This document shows, in pieces, positions 58,295 to 64,000 of a stretch of DNA of 64,000 nucleotides. The stretch is taken from positions 62,001 through 126,000 of the forward strand of contig JAZQUV010000022.1 in NCBI GenBank assembly GCA_045631465.1, given 5' to 3'. Every line of letters begins with the position of its first letter. Position 1 is the stretch's first letter. The stretch is from Aphodosoma sp045631465 (GTDB taxonomy: Bacteria; Bacteroidota; Bacteroidia; Bacteroidales; Paludibacteraceae). The notes beneath the pieces were generated by a model that did not search any database, was not told the origin of the DNA, and worked only from the letters and a program-made list of their open reading frames with translations. The translations under genes were made by a program, and so were the position numbers.

Positions 58295-59761
58295 TTAATT
58301 TCTAATTCTCCAAAATTCTGGATACAAGTTATTACACCTATTCCCAATATTTTTCACCCATCCAAGTGGCAACCCTCCGTATGTCACAAGCACAAACCCT
58401 CGTGGCGCATCTGCCAAAACTATTGCCTCTTTCCTCAAGAATGATATAGCCTCTTCGTATGACAACTCTACCTCTGGGTAAGCTCCTCTCTCATACACTT
58501 GCGACAATGCCAACGCCGCCTGTGGTATCAAATCTTTCCCCTTTTGCTCATACATCTGCACTCCAAACATCAACACATTCAACATCTTACGACACTCTTC
58601 CACCAAATCCACCCTCTCCTTCTGCACTGCATAATACCTACCCTCACTCTCCACAACTCCATAATCCCCCCTCAACAAATCATCAGTCGTAAAATGAACA
58701 TTCTGTGCCGATTGCTTCGCCTTCTTATCCTTCCTCTTCTCGCTCTTACTCTGTAATCTGTTATCTGTAATCTGTAATCCGTAATCTGTAATCTGTTTTC
58801 TCACCGCCGCCATAAACAATCCCTCGCCTCTCGTCTTATGTGGCAAAAATCTATATCCTCTCGCCGTCTCTGTTATCATCCAATCATCCCCTATCTGCAA
58901 TGACAAATACTCTGCCTCCATCTCATCTATCAACCACTGCACTTGCTCTTCATTCTCATGACTATTAAAGGTGCATGTACTATAAATCAACACTCCCCCT
59001 GGCTTCAACACCTCCCAAGCCGACTCCAATATTTCTCTCTGTCTCTCTACGCACATCTCCACATTCGCAGGACTCCACTCCTCTCTTGCTCGCTCATCTT
59101 TCCTAAACATCCCCTCGCCCGAACATGGCGCATCTACCAATATCGCATCAAATCTGCTCTTCAATTTCTCAAAATGTCGCGGTGCATTATTCGTCACCAC
59201 ACAATTTGGCGCTCCCCATTTTGTTATATTCTCCACCAACACATGCGCTCTTTGTGGCACATACTCGTTCGACACCAAAAATCCCTCTTCCGACAAATAT
59301 TGCGCTATTGCTGTCGATTTTCCCCCAGGCGCTGCACACATATCAAGCACAACTGCATCTCTCTCAACCAATTGCTCCAATGCCTGCCACACAAACATCG
59401 ACGATGCCTCTTGCACATAATATGCCCCGGCATGAAACATCGGGTCATACGTAAACTTTGGTCTCTCTGCCAAATATCGTCCCCACTCACACCATTTCAC
59501 AGTTGAAAGTTGAGTACCACATATCCAATCTGCCTGAATCGTCGGACTAGTCCTACTGGTCTGACTCGTCTGATTGTCAAAACAATCACCCTCCAACTGT
59601 TGACCGTCGACCGTTGACCGTTGACCGTTAACTCTAATACTCACCGATGGCTCAGCCGACAATGCATCTACAAACGCATCCCACTCGCCATCGCCTATCA
59701 CTCCTCTCACCAGCTCCTCAAACCCCTTAGGCAACACTATTTTATCTTTTGCTTCCATCAT
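58295..59761 (-). CDS. RNA m5C methyltransferase, RsmF/NSUN type
   Basis: 488 residues. After an N-terminal RNA-binding-like part, the SAM-dependent domain (about 90-310) shows DMCAAPGGKSTAIAQ, DAILVDAPCSGEGMFRKD (first cysteine) and IYSTCTFNSHENE (catalytic cysteine). The C-terminal part (about 340-488) matches the RsmF-type RNA-binding extension. The substrate is probably 16S rRNA. The protein carries three repeat-coded segments: STVDGQQ-like, NQTSQTSRTSPT, and QITDYGLQITDNRLQ. ATG 59761 overlaps the ABC-F stop codon (ATGA), so translation is coupled to that gene. Confidence 0.9.
   Translation of the reverse strand: MMEAKDKIVLPKGFEELVRGVIGDGEWDAFVDALSAEPSVSIRVNGQRSTVDGQQLEGDCFDNQTSQTSRTSPTIQADWICGTQLSTVKWCEWGRYLAERPKFTYDPMFHAGAYYVQEASSMFVWQALEQLVERDAVVLDMCAAPGGKSTAIAQYLSEEGFLVSNEYVPQRAHVLVENITKWGAPNCVVTNNAPRHFEKLKSRFDAILVDAPCSGEGMFRKDERAREEWSPANVEMCVERQREILESAWEVLKPGGVLIYSTCTFNSHENEEQVQWLIDEMEAEYLSLQIGDDWMITETARGYRFLPHKTRGEGLFMAAVRKQITDYGLQITDNRLQSKSEKRKDKKAKQSAQNVHFTTDDLLRGDYGVVESEGRYYAVQKERVDLVEECRKMLNVLMFGVQMYEQKGKDLIPQAALALSQVYERGAYPEVELSYEEAISFLRKEAIVLADAPRGFVLVTYGGLPLGWVKNIGNRCNNLYPEFWRIRN
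58751..58799. repeat. Heptamer repeat inside the methyltransferase gene, 7 units
   Basis: CTGTAAT, CTGTTAT, CTGTAAT, CTGTAAT, CCGTAAT, CTGTAAT, CTGTTTT encode KQITDYGLQITDNRLQ between the SAM domain and the C-terminal domain. Confidence 0.92.
59541..59576. repeat. 9-bp repeat inside the methyltransferase gene, 4 units
   Basis: GTCGGACTA, GTCCTACTG, GTCTGACTC, GTCTGATTG encode NQTSQTSRTSPT. A similar array is in the ABC-F gene (60031-60066). Confidence 0.88.
59594..59635. repeat. Heptamer repeat inside the methyltransferase gene, 6 units
   Basis: CAACTGT, TGACCGT, CGACCGT, TGACCGT, TGACCGT, TAACTCT encode RVNGQRSTVDGQQL in the N-terminal region. Confidence 0.88.
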
Positions 59762-61683
59762 AATTCTGTTTTTAGTTTTTCTACCTCTTCCGACAACAAT
59801 TCCCACTCATACATCTTTGCATCGAGCGTATGTTTCACTTGCTCATACTCTTTCAACAATGCCTCGCCTGTCTCCCCTTCTGCAAACTTCGCCTCTATCT
59901 CTCCTATACGCTCCTCTGCCTTCTCTATATCGCGCTCCAATCCCTCTATGTCTCGCTCTATCTTGCGTATCTTCTTCGACACCTCTTTGCGCATCTCATA
60001 GTTTATACGCCCCTCCGACTTCTCTATTTTATCCGACACGTCTGACAAGTCCGACTCGTCCGATTTCTCACCTTGTACCAATGCAGTCGCTCTCAAATAT
60101 TCCTCTATTCCACCCAAGTGTGTCTTCACCTTTCCGCCACCGAATTCATACACTTTTGTCACCAAACCATCTAGGAAATCCCTATCGTGCGACACCAATA
60201 TCACTGTTCCATCAAATGCTTGTATTGCCTCTTTCAACACATCTTTCGACCTCATATCCAAGTGGTTTGTCGGCTCGTCAAGTATCAGCAAATTCACTGG
60301 TTCCAACAACAATTTTATCATCGCCAATCTACTACGCTCTCCTCCCGATAGCACTTTCACTTTCTTCTCCGATGCCTCTCCGCCAAACATGAACGCGCCT
60401 AATATATCACGTATCTTGGTGCGAATATCGCCTACTGCCACATAGTCTATCGTGTCAAACACTGTCAAATTCTCGTCCAACAACGATGCCTGATTCTGTG
60501 CGAAATAACCTATCTTCACGCCGTGCCCCAACTTCATCGTGCCTGAATGCTCTATCTCTTGCATTATACATTTCACGAGTGTCGATTTTCCCTCGCCATT
60601 CTTACCCACAAATGCCACTTTCTCTCCTCTATGTATCTGCAAATCAATATTATTTAGCACCACATGGTCGCCATACGCTTTTGTCAAATGCTCTATGTCC
60701 ACTGGCAATACGCCCGAGTGTGGTGCTGGCGGAAATTTCAATCTCAATGCCGAATTGTCTTCCAAATCCACCTCTATCCTCTCCAATCTCTCTAATGCCT
60801 TTATGCGCGATTGCACCTGCACTGCTTTTGTCGCTTTATATCTGAATCTTTCAATAAAATCCTCTGTATCAGCAATCATTTTCTGCTGATTTTCGTACGC
60901 TCGCAACTGTTGCTCTCTGCGCTCTTTGCGCAATTCTACATATTTTGTATATGGCACTTTGTAGTCATATATCTGCCCCAACGATATCTCTATCGTGCGC
61001 GATGTCACGGCATCTAGGAATGCTCTATCGTGCGACACCAATAGTAGCGACGACGACGATGTTGCCAAAAACTGCTCTAACCATCTTATCGACTCTATAT
61101 CAAGGTGATTAGTCGGCTCGTCGAGCAACAATAGGTCTGGTCGCGACAACAATATCTTTGCCAATTCTATACGCATACGCCATCCGCCCGAAAACTCCGA
61201 CGTTGGTCTATCAAAGTCTGTGCGCAAAAATCCCAAACCTATCAACGTGCGCTCTATCTCCGACATCATATTGTCTGCCCCCATCAATGTCAATCGCTCA
61301 TTTTCCATCGACAAATGCTCTATCAATTCGGCATATTCTGCGCTCTCATAGTCTGTCCTTTCTGCCAACTCTTGTGTCAATCGCTCCACTCGTTTCTGTG
61401 TATCTATCACGTCGCCAAATGCCGTCTTTGCCTCATCCATCACGGTTTTATCGTCGTTCACCAACAAGTGTTGTGGCAAATACCCAATCTTAAAATCTTT
61501 TGGCATCGACACTCGGCCACCCGACGATTGTTGCAATCCGGCAAACACCTTCAGCATTGTACTCTTACCTGCACCATTCTTACCCACAAGAGCTATCTTC
61601 TCTTTCGGATTCACCAAAAACGACACCTCTTCAAACAGCGGCGTCCCCGTAAAATCTATCGTTAATTTTTCTACTGATATCAT
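59758..61683 (-). CDS. ABC-F family ATPase
   Basis: 641 residues with two ABC domains on one chain and no membrane part. First: Walker A GKNGAGKST (about 35-43), signature SGGWRMRIE, Walker B LLLLDEPTNHLD. Second: GKNGEGKST, LSGGERSRLA, LLILDEPTNHLD. A linker (about 240-310) separates them and a C-terminal coiled coil (about 570-641) follows. ABC-F proteins bind the ribosomal E site and help resolve stalled translation; some give antibiotic resistance, but this one resembles the housekeeping Uup-like group. The segment KSDESDLSDVSDK before the coiled coil is coded by 9-bp repeats. The methyltransferase gene follows with an ATGA overlap. Confidence 0.93.
   Translation of the reverse strand: MISVEKLTIDFTGTPLFEEVSFLVNPKEKIALVGKNGAGKSTMLKVFAGLQQSSGGRVSMPKDFKIGYLPQHLLVNDDKTVMDEAKTAFGDVIDTQKRVERLTQELAERTDYESAEYAELIEHLSMENERLTLMGADNMMSEIERTLIGLGFLRTDFDRPTSEFSGGWRMRIELAKILLSRPDLLLLDEPTNHLDIESIRWLEQFLATSSSSLLLVSHDRAFLDAVTSRTIEISLGQIYDYKVPYTKYVELRKERREQQLRAYENQQKMIADTEDFIERFRYKATKAVQVQSRIKALERLERIEVDLEDNSALRLKFPPAPHSGVLPVDIEHLTKAYGDHVVLNNIDLQIHRGEKVAFVGKNGEGKSTLVKCIMQEIEHSGTMKLGHGVKIGYFAQNQASLLDENLTVFDTIDYVAVGDIRTKIRDILGAFMFGGEASEKKVKVLSGGERSRLAMIKLLLEPVNLLILDEPTNHLDMRSKDVLKEAIQAFDGTVILVSHDRDFLDGLVTKVYEFGGGKVKTHLGGIEEYLRATALVQGEKSDESDLSDVSDKIEKSEGRINYEMRKEVSKKIRKIERDIEGLERDIEKAEERIGEIEAKFAEGETGEALLKEYEQVKHTLDAKMYEWELLSEEVEKLKTEL
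60031..60066. repeat. 9-bp repeat inside the ABC-F gene, 4 units
   Basis: ATCCGACAC, GTCTGACAA, GTCCGACTC, GTCCGATTT encode KSDESDLSDVSD in the linker before the coiled coil. Confidence 0.85.
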
Positions 61684-61699
61684 AATTTATTTATCTTTT

Positions 61700-61754
61700 A
61701 GACATGAAGACATGAGAACATGATTTTTTATTCCTGTATTCCTGTCTTCTTGTC
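61700..61754. repeat. Octamer tandem repeats upstream of the ABC-F gene
   Basis: AGACATGA, AGACATGA, GAACATGA (61700-61723), then TTCCTGTA, TTCCTGTC, TTCTTGTC (61731-61754). The same first array is found before pyrH (7616-7639); related words fill 62500-62650. Confidence 0.75.
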
Positions 61755-61785
61755 TTAAAACAAAAGTCTTCCTGTCTTTCTAAGT

Positions 61786-62397
61786 CTATAAAGTTTTCCA
61801 TAAAAACATAAAATGCGCCACTGTTCCCATCAACACAAACAAGTGCCACACCAAATGAAAGTATCTATATTTCTTATGGTTAGCATAAAACACAGCTCCG
61901 CCCGAATACGCCAATCCTTCTATCAACAACCACCACAATCCCTCTGCTGACGTCGCATCCCACACTGGTCGTGCCACAAACACCACGCTCCATCCCATCG
62001 CCAAATATATTATCAACGACAATCTTGGAAACTTCCCTATTGCCAACAGTTTATACACCATACCGCCTATCGCCACTGCCCACATCACTCCGAATCCTAT
62101 CCATCCTCCTACGCCTCCGAGTATCGACAACCACACTGGCGTATAACTCGCTGCTATCAACACATATATCGACACATGGTCGAATATCCTCAACCGTGCT
62201 TTTCGCTCCCCTGGCTCTGCCCAATGGTATAGTGTCGATGCCAAATATTGCATAAATGCACCTATCGCAAACACCACTACACCAACCTTATACGCCCAAT
62301 CGCACCCATCGCACTTCGCCATCAACACCCAACACATCCACACCGCAACCACACACCCCACCTCATGCGACCACGCATTCAATTTCTCTTCTTTCAT
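61786..62397 (-). CDS. Hemolysin III/PAQR family membrane protein
   Basis: 203 residues with seven membrane helices. The family metal-site motifs are present: STLYHWAEPGE (His after Tyr), DHVSIYVLIAASYTP (Asp), and HLVWHLFV (two His) near the end. Bacterial members (YqfA/TrhA) may act in lipid homeostasis; the hemolysin name is historical. It is flanked on both sides by octamer/heptamer repeat DNA rather than by other genes of an operon. Confidence 0.92.
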   Translation of the reverse strand: MKEEKLNAWSHEVGCVVAVWMCWVLMAKCDGCDWAYKVGVVVFAIGAFMQYLASTLYHWAEPGERKARLRIFDHVSIYVLIAASYTPVWLSILGGVGGWIGFGVMWAVAIGGMVYKLLAIGKFPRLSLIIYLAMGWSVVFVARPVWDATSAEGLWWLLIEGLAYSGGAVFYANHKKYRYFHLVWHLFVLMGTVAHFMFLWKTL

Positions 62398-62422
62398 ATT
62401 TTATTTCTTTTTTTTTGACATG

Positions 62423-62481
62423 AATTTTTGTGATAAGCGAGAGCAACAAAGTTTACTTTAGTTGCCGAGCAAAACAAAAAT
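62423..62481 (+). repeat. Dispersed 59-bp palindromic element, copy 3
   Basis: TTTTTGTGATAAGCGAGAGC, centre CAACAAAGTTTACTTTAG, then TTGCCGAGCAAAACAAAAAT. Same architecture as copies 1 and 2, with more substitutions in the right arm. Confidence 0.75.
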
Positions 62482-62656
62482 CTTGAGCGAAGCGAAAAGT
62501 GACATGATAACATGATTTTTTATTTTTAAAAGACAGAAGAACAGAAGAACATAAAAAATATAGTATAATAAATTTTGTTATTATGTTCTTATGTCTTTTT
62601 TATTTTCGTGTCATCCTGTCTTCTTGTCTTAAACGAAAGTCTTCTTGTCTCTAAAA

Positions 62657-64000
62657 TCATTTACCTAATAACTCTCTCGCCGCACCGATTGCCGCCTCCG
62701 ACGGATTCTTACCCGACAACATCTCAGCTATCTCCCTCTCGCGCTCCGCCACCGACAATTCAACTATCTGTGTCACCGTGCTATCCTCTGTGTCGTGCTT
62801 AAACACCTTGAAGTGTTGCCCGCCTCGTGCCGCTATCTGTGGCAAATGACTGATTGTTATCACCTGTATATCCCCCGCCATCTCTGCCATCATCTCACCC
62901 ATTCTGCCTGCCACATCGCCACTCACTCCCGTATCTATCTCATCAAATATGATTGTAGGCAATTCGGCACTCTTGGCTATCAAGCATTTCAATGCCAACA
63001 TCAATCTCGCTATCTCACCGCCCGATGCTATCGATGCTATCGGACGCAATTCTGCATTTTTATTGGCTGTGAACACCAATTCCACCACATCCTGCCCATC
63101 TGCGCTATAATCTTTGCTCGATATTCTCACCTCCACTCTCGCATTCTCCATCCCCAACAATCTCAATCTTGCCACCAAATATTCGGCAATCTCATCTCTC
63201 ACACCGTTGCGTTTCGCTGTCAACTCATCTGCCTTCGATGCCAATTCCGATGCCAATTGCGCCACCTGTTTCTCCAACGCGCCTATCTCTTCATCAAACG
63301 AGTCAATGCGTTGCAATTTAGCGTCATACTCATCTCTCAAAGCTATCAACTCCGCCACTGTATCTACTCTATGTTTCTGCTCAAGCGCATAAATCGTATT
63401 CAATCGCTCCTCTACCCAAGCCTTACGCTGTGGGTCAAATTCCATATCACCACACATATCTACCACCTCTGCCGACACATCTTTCAGCTCTACGTACAAC
63501 GACTCCACTCTCTCTGCCAACGCCTCTGCCTGTTTCATATATCTCGCCGCATGCGCCACCTTCTGTTTCACTTCGCGCAATTGCATCACCACTCCATACT
63601 GCTCATCATCCAATCTGCCCGATACCTCCGACAAATCCCCCTTTATCTCTTCCGTATGGTTCAACACCTCCAACTCTGCTTCCAACTCTGCTTGCTCTGT
63701 CTCAATCAAATTTGCATCATTCAATTGGTCGAATTGGAACTGTGCATAATCTCTCTCCGAAGCCCATTTCTCAGCCATTTCGCGCACCTCAGCCAACTTC
63801 GCTGTCGTAGCACGCCAATCGCCGTACACCTTCCCATACGCCTCACGTTCAGCCCCCGATTGAGCAATTATATCTACAATTTTCAACTGAAAATTCGAGT
63901 CGTTCAACAACAAATTCTCATGTTGCGAGTGAATATCAATCAGTAGCGACGCAATCGCCCTCATCTGCTGCAACGTAACAGGCGTATCATTCACAAACGC
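62657..64000 (-). CDS. recN: DNA repair protein RecN, C-terminal part (5' end outside the window)
   Basis: The last 447 codons are in the window; the frame stays open to the right edge (reads AFVNDTPVTLQQMR), so the start is beyond 64000. RecN is an SMC-like ATPase for double-strand break repair. The coiled-coil arms (about the first 260 residues seen: AELEAELEVLNHTEEIKG, EKQVAQLASELASKADEL) are followed by the C-terminal ATPase lobe with the ABC signature ASGGEIARLMLALKC, Walker B TIIFDEIDTGVSG and the switch ITISHLPQIAARG. The Walker A part is off the edge. Confidence 0.95.
   Translation of the reverse strand, partial: AFVNDTPVTLQQMRAIASLLIDIHSQHENLLLNDSNFQLKIVDIIAQSGAEREAYGKVYGDWRATTAKLAEVREMAEKWASERDYAQFQFDQLNDANLIETEQAELEAELEVLNHTEEIKGDLSEVSGRLDDEQYGVVMQLREVKQKVAHAARYMKQAEALAERVESLYVELKDVSAEVVDMCGDMEFDPQRKAWVEERLNTIYALEQKHRVDTVAELIALRDEYDAKLQRIDSFDEEIGALEKQVAQLASELASKADELTAKRNGVRDEIAEYLVARLRLLGMENARVEVRISSKDYSADGQDVVELVFTANKNAELRPIASIASGGEIARLMLALKCLIAKSAELPTIIFDEIDTGVSGDVAGRMGEMMAEMAGDIQVITISHLPQIAARGGQHFKVFKHDTEDSTVTQIVELSVAEREREIAEMLSGKNPSEAAIGAARELLGK

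Noticed and set aside
1..64000. Defence systems, prophage, toxin-antitoxin pairs or biosynthetic clusters
   Set aside because: Every larger gene was assigned to housekeeping, envelope, transport or secretion families; the small gene at 57844 has no partner to form a toxin-antitoxin pair.

Overview
The window is chromosomal DNA of a gut-type Bacteroidales bacterium. Support: a SusC/SusD/SusE-like glycan-uptake locus, Bacteroidetes promoters (TTG, 19-20 bp, TAnnTTTG) in front of many genes, almost no Shine-Dalgarno signals, a type III glutamine synthetase, a BtuB/BtuG-like cobalamin locus, and a tmRNA whose tag reads GENTYALAA. A 2488-residue SprA/Sov translocon and a cargo protein with a C-terminal sorting domain show a type IX secretion system (T9SS), which most Bacteroides species lack. 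The family cannot be fixed from this stretch. No phage, plasmid, transposase, CRISPR array or defence island was seen.

Layout, left to right. 1-157: start of succinate dehydrogenase/fumarate reductase cytochrome b (minus). 463-6556: susC, susD and susE-like genes in one minus-strand operon with a strong promoter and palindromes in the leader. 6885-12847: pyrH, then an envelope operon read GT2 glycosyltransferase, three small unknown proteins, GHL10 glycoside hydrolase-like lipoprotein/secreted protein, kdsB. 12960-13958: DUF4199-like membrane protein, two tRNA-Thr and the SRP RNA. 14197-18859: glycogen operon (debranching enzyme, GT4 synthase, GH57). 19246-24605: cobalamin riboswitch, btuB, btuG-like propeller lipoprotein and a T9SS cargo protein, closed by a terminator. 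24896-26152: membrane metallophosphoesterase. 26238-39487, all minus and tightly packed: ruvA, sprA, a membrane protein, a CotH-like lipoprotein, clpP, clpX and a FISUMP-like lipoprotein. 40004-46857: a small unknown protein, glnN, a B12-type radical SAM protein, miaA, two tRNA-Pro, a DUF3127 OB-fold protein. 46925-49682: tmRNA, rny, zapA, zapB-like. 49971-54406: floA, nfeD-like, TPR/PD40 protein, rnz, SPOR lipoprotein. 54569-57701: MFS and BASS transporters, DsrE protein. 58295-64000: NSUN/RsmF methyltransferase, ABC-F ATPase, hemolysin III protein, start-truncated recN.

The most unusual property is not a gene cluster but a repeat landscape. Short tandem repeats with 7-, 8-, 9-, 11- or 14-bp units occur at more than twenty places. 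Many lie next to gene ends, but at least eight genes (T9SS cargo, sprA, ruvA, radical SAM, miaA, BASS transporter, NSUN methyltransferase, ABC-F) carry them in frame, usually at domain linkers or termini. Two dispersed intergenic elements are also visible: a roughly 96-bp element with AAAATACAATAA at both ends (two full copies and two shorter relatives), and a roughly 59-bp palindromic element in three copies. These look like genome-wide families that could be defined from a complete assembly.

Functionally the window combines glycan capture and glycogen storage (Sus locus, glycogen operon), vitamin B12 capture under riboswitch control, protein export (SprA), protein quality control (ClpXP, tmRNA), RNA turnover (RNase Y, RNase Z) and cell division (ZapA/ZapB-like).
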